Shown here: positions 1 through 6,355 of the stretch, piece after piece
Layout: each line of letters opens with the position of its first letter
Position numbering within the stretch: the stretch's first letter is position 1
NCBI GenBank assembly: GCA_023258655.1
Contig: JALQWO010000057.1
Coordinates: 1 to 9,144 of the forward strand
Reading direction: 5' to 3'
DNA length: 9,144 nt
Origin: Bacteroidia bacterium
GTDB taxonomy: Bacteria; Bacteroidota; Bacteroidia; NS11-12g; UBA955
Translations under genes and position numbers: made by a program
Notes under the pieces: model-generated
Databases searched by the model: none
Seen by the model: only the letters and a program-made list of their open reading frames with translations
What the model was told of the DNA's origin: nothing

Positions 1-597
1 GAATTTGGTATCGATTTTTTCGATATCCTCATCTTCACTCTCAGCTTCGGGGGCTGATGTGGTGGGCGCTGGAGCAGCTTCAACTGCAGGGGTTTCTACT
101 TCAACCACGGGTACAGCGGCTTCAACCTTGGTTTCCACCACGGGAGTTTCAGCAGGCTCTGCTTTGGTTTCCTTGGCAGGAGTTGCTTCAGCTTTTGGGG
201 CTTCAGCTTTGGGTTTTTTGCCTCCGATATCAATTTTACCCAAGATTTTGGGTCCTTGAACTTCTTCTGAGCGGGTCACCACCTTTTCCATTTCTGGTTC
301 TGCGGCTTTGGCTTCTGGCTCTGCGGGTTTTGTCGCAGGGGTTACAGGTTTTGCAGCCGGCGCAGGTGCTGGTGGAGGAGTGGGCTTGTTATCGCGGTTG
401 GTTTTCAACAGCTTTGCCTCGTCTTTGGCGGCCTTATCCGCAGAAAATTCGCGAAGCAATGCTTGATACATGTCTTCGGTGATTTTCGTTGTGGGTTTGG
501 GCATTACATCGAAGCCTCGCTGATTGAGCACATCGGCAAGTACTTGGAAGCTTCGATTCAACTCGGTGGCTACTTTTGCTAAACGGTATTCCGCCAT
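1..597 (-). CDS. infB: Translation initiation factor IF-2, N-terminal part (cut by window edge)
   Basis: IF-2 is the GTPase that brings initiator tRNA to the 30S subunit and promotes subunit joining. Only the first 199 codons are here; the frame is open to base 1, so the GTPase domain lies outside. The ATG at 597-595 begins MAEYRLAKVATELN, an IF-2 N-terminal helical module (residues about 1-55, with NQRGFDV and ITEDMYQALL) as seen in Bacteroidota IF-2. From about residue 60 the protein becomes a low-complexity linker rich in Ala, Pro, Glu and Lys, with short near-repeats such as PKAEAPKAEA and PVVEVETPAVEAAP. Such linkers are normal before the IF-2 G domain. The gene lies 126 bases downstream of nusA on the same strand, the usual operon order. 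A consensus-type promoter sits directly before the start. The identification rests on the N-terminal motif plus position after nusA. Confidence 0.9.
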   Translation of the reverse strand, partial: MAEYRLAKVATELNRSFQVLADVLNQRGFDVMPKPTTKITEDMYQALLREFSADKAAKDEAKLLKTNRDNKPTPPPAPAPAAKPVTPATKPAEPEAKAAEPEMEKVVTRSEEVQGPKILGKIDIGGKKPKAEAPKAEATPAKETKAEPAETPVVETKVEAAVPVVEVETPAVEAAPAPTTSAPEAESEDEDIEKIDTKF

Positions 598-606
598 ATT
601 TTCTTT

Positions 607-637
607 CAAAATTAGTTCTATTGTCAATAAATCCCAA
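607..637 (-). promoter_or_regulatory. Bacteroidota-type promoter directly upstream of infB
   Basis: Read on the minus strand, TTG (637-635) is followed by 20 bases and then TAATTTTG (614-607). This matches the known Bacteroidota pattern of a -33 TTG/TTTG box and a -7 TAnnTTTG box, with the same 20-base spacer seen upstream of rimP. A transcript from it would start only a few bases before the infB ATG at 597, giving a nearly leaderless message. The match is exact, but it is a short motif in an AT-rich stretch and may be chance. Confidence 0.45.
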
Positions 638-680
638 GGTTTGCCACAATTCCACGCAGTGAATATTGGCTGTTTGAATC

Positions 681-713
681 AAAGCCCCGCATCCTTGGGG
701 TCTGCGGGGCTTT
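681..713 (-). promoter_or_regulatory. Perfect 11-bp GC-rich hairpin between nusA and infB
   Basis: AAAGCCCCGCA (681-691) pairs perfectly with TGCGGGGCTTT (703-713) around an 11-base loop. The hairpin begins 10 bases after the nusA stop codon. On the minus strand it is followed by TTTGATTC, so only three U residues follow the stem, and on the plus strand by TTTGGG. This makes it a poor intrinsic terminator by the usual U-tract rule. It could be a partial terminator, an RNase processing site or a 3' stabiliser that lowers infB output relative to nusA. The structure is directly visible; the role is inference. Confidence 0.6.
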
Positions 714-723
714 GGGCAATTGA

Positions 724-1986
724 TTAGTCTTCGAATTCTGTTCTTAGAATCTTCTGTACCTCAATGATGGTTTCTTCTTCCAATTCGGTTCTGCGCATCA
801 AGTCCTCCACGGGGGTATTAATGACAGATTTTGCTGAATCCAAACCAATCTTCTTGAATTCGTCGATGATCCAAGAATCGATTTCGTCCAAGAATTCGTC
901 CAAATCCACATCGTCCTCATCGTTGGTAGTTGCCGCCATTCTGTATACTTCAATTTGGTAGCCTGTCAGTTTTCCGGCCAATTTGATGTTGTGACCGCCT
1001 TTGCCAATGGCCAAGGAAACTTGGTCGGCATCCAAGAATACGTCTGCGGTTCTCTTTTCATCGTTCAATTCGATGCGCGAGATGGTTGCGGGCTGCAAGG
1101 AACGTTGGATGTACAAGTTGGTGTTGGTGGTGTAGTTGATGACGTCGATGTTTTCGTTGCGCAATTCACGAACGATTCCATGGATACGGGCACCTTTCAC
1201 CCCTACGCAAGCGCCTACTGGGTCGATGCGATCATCATAGCTTTCAACAGCCACTTTGGCGCGCTCGCCGGGTTCGCGAACCACTTTTTTGATGGTGATC
1301 AAACCATCCAAAATTTCGGGAACTTCCAATTCAAACAAACGCTCCAAGAATTCTGGTGATGTACGAGAAAGCACAATTTTTGGAGATCCTTTGTCCATTT
1401 CCACTTCGTGGATGACGGCGCGCAAGGTATCGCCTTTTTTGTACATATCGCGGGGAATCATGTGTTCTTTGGGGAGCGACAACTCGTTGCCCTCATCGTC
1501 CAGAACCATGATTTCGCGTTTCCACACGTTGTATACTTCGCCGGTGATTATTTCACCACGCTTGTCTTTGTACTTTTTGAACAGCTCGTCTTTTTCCAAT
1601 TCGATGATGCGACTCATCAAGGCTTGGCGCGCGTTCAAGATGCTGCGGCGACCGAAATCGTCAAGGAACACCTGTTGGATGCAATCTTCACCCACGGCGT
1701 AGTCGGGCTCCAACGTTTGGGCCTCAGACAGGGCGATTTGCAGGTTGGGGTCTTCCACTTCTCCTTCCTCAACGATGAGGCGGAGGTGGTACATTTCGAT
1801 GTCACCGGTTTCGGTGTTGATGATGATGTCGAAGTTGGCATCGTTTCCGTACTTCTTTTTCAGAATGTTGCGGAATACGTCTTCCAGTACGCGCATCATG
1901 GTGGCGCGGTCGATGTTTTTGAACTCCTTAAATTCGGAGAAACTCTCCACAAGGTTGATGCCGAGATCTTTTGCCTTGACTTTCAT
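724..1986 (-). CDS. nusA: Transcription termination/antitermination factor NusA
   Basis: NusA binds RNA polymerase and nascent RNA and modulates pausing, intrinsic termination and antitermination. The 420-residue protein shows the family layout. Residues 1 to about 135 form the polymerase-binding N-terminal domain (FRRSILNARQALMSRI-type segment near 111-127, here FGRRSILNAR). An S1 domain spans about 143-208 (RGEIITGEVY to IVLSRTSPEFL). KH1 carries GVKGARIHGIVREL near 262-275, and KH2 carries SLAIGKGGHNIKLAGKLTG near 334-352. An acidic stretch (362-370) leads to a short helical C-terminal tail. The two acidic-repeat domains of E. coli NusA (495 residues) are absent or reduced to one helix-hairpin-helix-like segment, as is usual in Bacteroidota. 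The ATG at 1986 lies one base after the rimP stop (TAATATG), so translation is probably coupled. Confidence 0.97.
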   Translation of the reverse strand: MKVKAKDLGINLVESFSEFKEFKNIDRATMMRVLEDVFRNILKKKYGNDANFDIIINTETGDIEMYHLRLIVEEGEVEDPNLQIALSEAQTLEPDYAVGEDCIQQVFLDDFGRRSILNARQALMSRIIELEKDELFKKYKDKRGEIITGEVYNVWKREIMVLDDEGNELSLPKEHMIPRDMYKKGDTLRAVIHEVEMDKGSPKIVLSRTSPEFLERLFELEVPEILDGLITIKKVVREPGERAKVAVESYDDRIDPVGACVGVKGARIHGIVRELRNENIDVINYTTNTNLYIQRSLQPATISRIELNDEKRTADVFLDADQVSLAIGKGGHNIKLAGKLTGYQIEVYRMAATTNDEDDVDLDEFLDEIDSWIIDEFKKIGLDSAKSVINTPVEDLMRRTELEEETIIEVQKILRTEFED

Positions 1987-1987
1987 A

Positions 1988-2458
1988 TTATTTGAAGCTT
2001 ATAATTATTGTTGCAGATTGAATGTTCGCGAAGGGCACTTCGTGTGTGACCTCTACCGATTTTTTTCCTTTTTCTTTGACCGTTTCAACAACCACGAATG
2101 TGTCGTCTTCCTTGATTTCGAGCAATTTTCCACTCAGGGTTTTATCGTTGAGTACAAAATCAAAAGACCTACCCACATGCTTGGTAAATTGCTTGCGGTT
2201 TACCAAAGGCCTTTCAGCACCAGGGGAGGAAATTTCAAACGTAAATGCATCCTCGCTCAAACCAGAATCTTCTTCATCGATCTTCTGTGAGATGTGGCGA
2301 GTGAAGTCTGATAGGGTTTTCATCGACAACGGTTCTTCGCTGTCTACATAAAACTGAAACAGCTTGGCAGGTCCCGTGGTTTGGGCTACCAAGAACAGTC
2401 CAAAAGCCGAAGCTTCCTGTTCAACAAGTGCGGTTAGTTTCTGTATTACGTTTGCCAT
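1988..2458 (-). CDS. rimP: Ribosome maturation factor RimP
   Basis: RimP binds the free 30S subunit and helps late assembly around protein S12. The 156-residue length is typical. Residues about 1-75 form the alpha/beta N-terminal domain, ending in the family signature FEISSPGAERPL (about 74-85). The rest is the small SH3-like C-terminal domain (about 90-156). I chose the ATG at 2458-2456 (MANVIQKL). In-frame TTG codons further upstream, at 2467-2465 and 2464-2462, fall in the U-tract of a hairpin and are less likely starts. It is the first gene of rimP-nusA-infB. A consensus promoter and a terminator-like hairpin precede it, suggesting control of the operon by leader attenuation. Confidence 0.95.
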   Translation of the reverse strand: MANVIQKLTALVEQEASAFGLFLVAQTTGPAKLFQFYVDSEEPLSMKTLSDFTRHISQKIDEEDSGLSEDAFTFEISSPGAERPLVNRKQFTKHVGRSFDFVLNDKTLSGKLLEIKEDDTFVVVETVKEKGKKSVEVTHEVPFANIQSATIIISFK

Positions 2459-2465
2459 AGTCAAC

Positions 2466-2497
2466 AAAAAAGGGGACTGCTTTTGGCTTGTCCCCTT
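2466..2497 (-). terminator. Terminator-like hairpin in the rimP-nusA-infB leader
   Basis: On the minus strand AAGGGGAC (2497-2490) pairs perfectly with GTCCCCTT (2477-2470) across a 12-base loop, and the RNA then runs into a U-tract (2471-2466 reads TTTTTT, the first two bases being part of the stem). This is a standard intrinsic terminator shape. It lies 58 bases beyond the stop of the isomerase gene, which it could terminate. It also lies downstream of the rimP promoter and ends about 8 bases before the rimP ATG, so it would act as an attenuator for transcripts from that promoter. A weak alternative stem, CCTT (2504-2501) with AAGG (2497-2494), would compete with the first arm. Confidence 0.7.
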
Positions 2498-2522
2498 CCT
2501 AAGGTTTATTGGAAAAGTGTTG

Positions 2523-2554
2523 CAAATATACGATTAATCCACGGAATTACCAAA
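2523..2554 (-). promoter_or_regulatory. Bacteroidota-type promoter for rimP-nusA-infB
   Basis: Read on the minus strand, TTTG (2554-2551) is followed by 20 bases and TATATTTG (2530-2523), a full match to the Bacteroidota -33/-7 consensus (TTTG, TAnnTTTG). The -33 box begins directly after the stop codon of the upstream isomerase gene (2557-2555). Transcription would begin near 2515-2519, leaving a leader of roughly 60 bases that contains the terminator-like hairpin at 2466-2497. Confidence 0.6.
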
Positions 2555-3460
2555 TTATTTCAACACCTTGGCCTCAATGATGCTGATGTCGCGGGTGGGA
2601 CGATCTTGCATATTGGTGGGTTGATTTTCAATGGCTGAAAGCACGTTGTAGCCAGAGATCAATTTGCCAAAAACCGTGTAATTGTTATCCAAGTTGGGTG
2701 CACCACCCCAAGTAGCATAACGTTTTTTGTCGATGTCGGGGATTTCTGCATACAATTTGTCGATGATGGGATTCATTTTTTCTTTGACTTCCAATTCGAT
2801 GGCGCGCAAGCCGGCCATGTTGCCGCTCTGGCTCATGATTTGACCTTTGCGCACAGTTTCGGCATTGGCGGGGTCTTTGCGAAACAGTTCAAAAGCGATG
2901 GTCTCCAAGGCCATTTTGTATTGGGCTTCTTCTACTTTGGTACCCGTAACGATGAAAAATTGGGAACCAGAACTGTTTTTCATGGGGTTGAGTTCATCAC
3001 TCTGACGGGCCGCTGAAAGCGCGCCCCGGAAATGTCGCAAGTTGCTTTTGATTTCATTGGGCACGGTGTAGCCGGGTCCACCATCGCCCAATTGGACATT
3101 GGGGGCAGCCCCTTTGGACTTTGGATCGCCACTTTGAATCATAAAATCCTTAATAACTCGGTGGAACAGCACGCCGTTGTAGAACCCTTGGTTGACCAAT
3201 TTGATGAAGTTCTCTGTATGTTGTTTTTGCTCAGGATTGAGGGCAAGTACCATGTCGCCCACAGTGGTTTTAACAGAAATCCGCACCCAATTCTCGGGCG
3301 CTGTGGAGTCGCTGTAGTCTTCGCCACTCACCGCAGGGGCGACGGCTGTGGTTGAATCGGATTGGGTGTTTTTGTTCTCGCTATTGCAAGCGGTGTAGGG
3401 CACAAGTGCTCCTGCCATGATCATCGCTACGGGGAGGAACTTCAAAGTCTTTTTCAACAT
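2555..3460 (-). CDS. Cyclophilin-type peptidyl-prolyl cis-trans isomerase, predicted lipoprotein
   Basis: This enzyme catalyses cis-trans isomerisation of proline peptide bonds and probably assists folding in the periplasm. Residues 1-24 form a lipoprotein-like signal (MLKK, then a hydrophobic run) ending in YTAC with the candidate lipidated Cys at 25; tyrosine at -3 makes the lipobox imperfect. After a Ser/Thr-rich linker the cyclophilin domain starts near residue 58. It includes FHRVIKDFMIQSGDP (99-113) with the catalytic Arg101, and GSQFFIV (165-171). The fold resumes at LDNNYTVFGKLISG (257-270). Between these blocks lies an insert of about 80 mostly helical, charged residues (175-255) that ordinary cyclophilins lack. 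The position equivalent to the cyclosporin-contact Trp of human CypA appears to be Asn. It lies 27 bases downstream of the small gene at 3488-3853 on the same strand, and probably ends at the hairpin at 2466-2497. Confidence 0.92.
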   Translation of the reverse strand: MLKKTLKFLPVAMIMAGALVPYTACNSENKNTQSDSTTAVAPAVSGEDYSDSTAPENWVRISVKTTVGDMVLALNPEQKQHTENFIKLVNQGFYNGVLFHRVIKDFMIQSGDPKSKGAAPNVQLGDGGPGYTVPNEIKSNLRHFRGALSAARQSDELNPMKNSSGSQFFIVTGTKVEEAQYKMALETIAFELFRKDPANAETVRKGQIMSQSGNMAGLRAIELEVKEKMNPIIDKLYAEIPDIDKKRYATWGGAPNLDNNYTVFGKLISGYNVLSAIENQPTNMQDRPTRDISIIEAKVLK

Positions 3461-3487
3461 GGTTTCAATATTACGCTTTGGGTTTGA

Positions 3488-3853
3488 TTATTGGAATGAG
3501 ATGATTTCTTCGGTTTCGAAATATTCCACAATGTGCTGTCGCATCAAACTCTCTTGTTCAAGGTAGCCGAGGTTGGGCAATGGCGTCACATTTTCCCATG
3601 CGGGCCAACCATTTTTGTCGAAACCGATGTGTTTGTAATACCCGCTGTAACTCAAAATCTTACAGGTGGCGATGTGCATTAGGTGTACTTTCTCTTCTTT
3701 GGAAAAGGGTTTGTCGCGCAGTTCACCCAATTCACGCACTCCGATAAGAAATAGGATGGCGTTGAGATCGGGTTTTTTCTCAAAATTCTCTTCCACAAAG
3801 GCCACCACTTGCAGCCATTTATCCCTGATTTCGTGCATCAATCCGTCTGCCAT
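3488..3853 (-). CDS. Conserved-looking 121-residue protein of unknown function
   Basis: I do not recognise a named family. The 121-residue product starts MADGLMHEIRDKW at the ATG at 3853 and has no signal peptide or membrane segment, so it is probably cytoplasmic. The first two thirds look helical and amphipathic. They include LNAILFLIGVRELGEL (about 31-46) and a KEEKVHLMHIATCKIL segment (about 53-68) with His and Cys residues. The C-terminal third is rich in aromatic and Gly/Pro residues (YYKHIGFDKNGWPAWE, about 72-87), followed by an acidic tail. The composition and clean frame argue for a real gene. It lies 27 bases upstream of the isomerase gene on the same strand and is divergent from the GH3 gene, with an 83-base gap between the two starts. 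Confidence 0.8.
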   Translation of the reverse strand: MADGLMHEIRDKWLQVVAFVEENFEKKPDLNAILFLIGVRELGELRDKPFSKEEKVHLMHIATCKILSYSGYYKHIGFDKNGWPAWENVTPLPNLGYLEQESLMRQHIVEYFETEEIISFQ

Positions 3854-3877
3854 TCTGATTGCAAAGGTCTGTAATTA

Positions 3878-3910
3878 TTTGCTGTTGCCGTAAGCGTGGC
3901 TTAATTTTTG
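3878..3910 (+). promoter_or_regulatory. Probable Bacteroidota-type promoter for GH3-murQ
   Basis: TTTG (3878-3881) is followed by 20 bases and TAATTTTTG (3902-3910). This is the TAnnTTTG pattern with one extra T. It sits in the divergent gap, 26 bases before the GH3 ATG. An AGGA sequence at 3923-3926, about ten bases before the ATG at 3937, may act as a ribosome binding site, which is rare among the genes here. The match is near-consensus only. Confidence 0.4.
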
Positions 3911-3936
3911 TATCTATCGGTCAGGAAAAAATCCCT

Positions 3937-5502
3937 ATGGCAACACCCAAGAGTTTTTTAGGACCATTGTTTGAGCGTGCGAAGAACGTGACAGACGTGT
4001 TGATTTTGAAAAGGGCGAGGGCAAAAAAATGGCAGGATCGCACCTTGAAGAAAATGTTGTTTCACGCCAGGAACACAGAATACGGCAAACTTCACCAATT
4101 TGAATCGTTGCTCATCGCCGAGGACACCATCGCTCAGTTTAAAAAGCAGGTACCCATTACCGATTACGAAGCCATGCATGCATGGTGGCAGCGGGAGTAC
4201 AAGGGGGAGGACAATGTGACTTGGCCTGGAAGCGCCAAATATTTTGCCTTGAGTTCGGGAACCACCCAAGGGGCGAGTAAGTACATTCCCGTAACCCAGG
4301 ATCAGTTGAAATCGATTGCCCGTGCAAGCCGACGTCAATTGTTTGCCATTGCCAAAACGGATGTTCCCAAAGACTTTTTCACCAAGCACTATTTGATGAT
4401 GGGTGGAAGCACGGATTTGAATTTTGATGGACAGAAATATTCAGGGGATTTGAGCGGTATCACCACCTTGAATTTGCCGTTTTGGATCGATCGATTTTCG
4501 AGGCCAACCGATGAGATCAAAAAAGAGCGCGATTGGCATCAGAAATTGGAGATCATGGTGAATGAGGCACCCAATTGGGACATTGCGATGATTGCTGGGG
4601 GACCGGCATGGGTGAAGATGTTGTTTGAACGCATTTTGGAGCGATATAAGTTGAACAATATCCATGAGATTTGGCCCCATTTTAGTGTTTACACTTGGGG
4701 TGCGGTATCGCTGACTCCTTACAAGGATCAGATTGATGCGATGTTGGGCAGGCCGGTATATTATTTCGAGACGTATTTGGCCAGCGAAGGATTTATCGCC
4801 AACCAGAACAAGTTGCACAGTTCGGGCATGGGGTTGGTTTTCCGAAACAAGATGTATTTTGAGTTCGTGCCGTTCAACTTGGATAACTTTACGGAAACGG
4901 GCGATGTGAAGCCGGGTGCGGTAGCGTTGGATATCGATGAGGTAGAGGAGGGTGTTGACTATGCGATTTTGATCACAACTTGCGCGGGTGCATGGCGATA
5001 TTTGATTGGCGATGTGGTGCAATTCACCGATGTGGATGCCTGTGAAATCAAGATCATGGGTAGAACCAAGCAATATTTGAGTTTGTGTGGTGAGCATTTG
5101 TCTGTGGAGAATATGAACCGGGCCACTTTGGCACTGGGTAAGTCGTTGGGATTTTCTGTGCCGGAGTTTACGGTGCGGGGATTGAAGCATGACAACGGGG
5201 AGATGGGACATCGTTGGTTTTTGGCGTATCCTGCGGGGGTTGAAAAACCGGATCCTACAATTGCCCAGGGCATTTTGGATGAGGCGTTGATTGGGTTAAA
5301 CGATGATTATGCCACGGAGCGAAAGCATGTATTGAAGCGGATGGAGTTGTTTTGGTTGCCGGAATCGGACTTTTTGGATTTCATGGATTACCGCGGAAAG
5401 ATGGGCGGTCAGGCGAAATTTCCTCGCGTCATGGCGGAGGGGGTGTATAAGGAGTGGCTGACATTTTTGGGCGGTCGCTATCAAAAGGATACTTTTGCGT
5501 AA
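3937..5502 (+). CDS. GH3 family protein (acyl-adenylate / acyl-amido synthetase-like)
   Basis: GH3 proteins belong to the ANL superfamily of adenylate-forming enzymes. The plant members conjugate amino acids to auxin or jasmonate; the bacterial substrates are not established. The 521-residue product carries the three nucleotide-binding motifs: SSGTTQGASKYIP (106-118), equivalent to the plant SSGTSxGxxKxxP loop; YLASEG (280-285); and TTCAGAWRYLIGDVV (347-361). GRTKQYLSLCGEHLSVENM (385-403) matches the hinge and C-terminal domain region, and a C-terminal GQAKFPRV (491-498) supplies a Lys that may be catalytic. All key motifs look intact, so an active enzyme is likely. I chose the ATG at 3937 because of the AGGA upstream; the frame stays open back to 3859, but that extension would cross the proposed promoter. 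Its stop overlaps the murQ start (TAATG), which suggests a shared function or at least co-translation. Confidence 0.9.
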   Translation: MATPKSFLGPLFERAKNVTDVLILKRARAKKWQDRTLKKMLFHARNTEYGKLHQFESLLIAEDTIAQFKKQVPITDYEAMHAWWQREYKGEDNVTWPGSAKYFALSSGTTQGASKYIPVTQDQLKSIARASRRQLFAIAKTDVPKDFFTKHYLMMGGSTDLNFDGQKYSGDLSGITTLNLPFWIDRFSRPTDEIKKERDWHQKLEIMVNEAPNWDIAMIAGGPAWVKMLFERILERYKLNNIHEIWPHFSVYTWGAVSLTPYKDQIDAMLGRPVYYFETYLASEGFIANQNKLHSSGMGLVFRNKMYFEFVPFNLDNFTETGDVKPGAVALDIDEVEEGVDYAILITTCAGAWRYLIGDVVQFTDVDACEIKIMGRTKQYLSLCGEHLSVENMNRATLALGKSLGFSVPEFTVRGLKHDNGEMGHRWFLAYPAGVEKPDPTIAQGILDEALIGLNDDYATERKHVLKRMELFWLPESDFLDFMDYRGKMGGQAKFPRVMAEGVYKEWLTFLGGRYQKDTFA

Positions 5503-6311
5503 TGCAAACGGAGTCAAGTTCACACCACAGGCATTTAGAGGAATTGGATTTTTTGTCGTTGGTGCAAGGCATCAACCAGGAGGATGCTTTGTTGCACCAG
5601 CGGGTGGCGAGCGAAGCGAGCCACATTGCCGCGCTGTGTGCGTTGGTTTTTTCCAGGTTGCAGGCCGGCGGTCGTTTGTTTTACATGGGTGCAGGAACCA
5701 GCGGACGTCTCGGTATTGTTGATGCCAGTGAGTGTCCGCCAACGTATGGTGTTCCCTTTGACAAAGTGATAGGGATCATCGCCGGAGGCGATGGTGCCAT
5801 TCGCAAAGCGGTGGAGTTTGCGGAGGATGATGAGGAACAAGGCTTTCGCGATTTGGAAGCGTATGGCGTGAATACCCAAGACGTGGTCATTGGCATTGCG
5901 GCATCGGGCAGAACGCCTTACGTGATTGGCGCTTTGAAGAAATGCCAGGAAATGGGCATCGCCACTGGGGGTGTTGTGTGTAACAAGGGAAGTAAGATGG
6001 TGGAGGTTTGTGATGTTTGTGTGGAAGTGGAAACAGGTCCAGAATTTGTCACTGGAAGCACGCGCATGAAGGCGGGTACCGCCACCAAAATGGTGTTGAA
6101 CATGATAACAACCAGCGTGATGATTCGCTTGGGACACGTGAAGGACAACAAAATGATTGACATGCAACTCACCAACCACAAGCTTATCGCGAGGGGGACA
6201 AACATGGTGATGGAAGCCACAGGGTTGCCTGAATCAGAAGCCAAACCAAGGTTATTGGCTGCAGGATCGGTGAGAAAAGCCGTGGATCAATGGCTATCTG
6301 AGCAATCGTAA
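5502..6311 (+). CDS. murQ: N-acetylmuramic acid 6-phosphate etherase
   Basis: MurQ cleaves the D-lactyl ether of MurNAc-6-phosphate to give GlcNAc-6-phosphate and D-lactate, a step in recycling peptidoglycan amino sugars in the cytoplasm. The 269-residue protein has one SIS (sugar isomerase) domain. Visible signatures are GAGTSGRLGIVDASECPPTY (63-82), with the expected catalytic Glu77, and AVEFAEDDEEQG (103-114), with the second acidic residue near Glu108. Further matches are IGIAASGRTPYVIGAL (130-145), EFVTGSTRMKAGTATKMVLN (181-200) and the C-terminal GSVRKAVDQWL. The ATG at 5502 shares bases with the stop of the upstream GH3 gene (TAATG), a classic coupling arrangement. An in-frame ATG at 5454 would add 16 unrelated residues inside GH3 and is unlikely. 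No MurNAc kinase, transporter or anhydroMurNAc enzyme gene is next to it here. It converges on the DUF2452 gene with only 44 bases between. Confidence 0.96.
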   Translation: MQTESSSHHRHLEELDFLSLVQGINQEDALLHQRVASEASHIAALCALVFSRLQAGGRLFYMGAGTSGRLGIVDASECPPTYGVPFDKVIGIIAGGDGAIRKAVEFAEDDEEQGFRDLEAYGVNTQDVVIGIAASGRTPYVIGALKKCQEMGIATGGVVCNKGSKMVEVCDVCVEVETGPEFVTGSTRMKAGTATKMVLNMITTSVMIRLGHVKDNKMIDMQLTNHKLIARGTNMVMEATGLPESEAKPRLLAAGSVRKAVDQWLSEQS

Positions 6312-6355
6312 GTTCGGGTCTGTCTCACTGAAAAAGCGGTTGAGGCGGGTATCAC

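Noticed and set aside
57..482. Open plus-strand frames opposite infB (57-482 and 5-259)
   Set aside because: They are antisense to the Ala/Pro/Glu-rich linker of infB, whose biased codons suppress stops on the other strand. The translations are low-complexity runs of Leu/Gln/Trp or Ser/Ala/Thr with no family resemblance.
1408..1995. 195-codon plus-strand open frame opposite nusA
   Set aside because: It is fully antisense to the well supported nusA gene and has no recognisable motif; it is a codon-bias shadow.
3855..3870. GACCTTTG on the minus strand as a -7 box for the 121-residue protein gene
   Set aside because: One position departs from TAnnTTTG, no TTG lies at the right distance upstream, and transcription would begin only about three bases before the ATG. 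Too weak to annotate.
3859..3936. N-terminal extension of the GH3 protein from an upstream in-frame ATG at 3859
   Set aside because: The added 26 residues (MQRSVIICCCRKRG...) do not resemble a GH3 N-terminus and would cross the proposed promoter. The ATG at 3937 has an AGGA element ahead of it.
4441..5211. 256-codon minus-strand open frame opposite the GH3 gene
   Set aside because: It lies inside a gene with intact GH3 motifs. The translation is rich in His, Arg, Gln and Ile without domain features, as expected for a shadow.
5454..5501. Upstream ATG start for murQ
   Set aside because: It lies inside the GH3 coding sequence and adds residues absent from MurQ N-termini. The TAATG overlap at 5502 is the better start.
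5535..6179. 214-codon minus-strand open frame opposite murQ
   Set aside because: It is antisense to murQ and composed of His/Arg/Thr-rich sequence with no motif.
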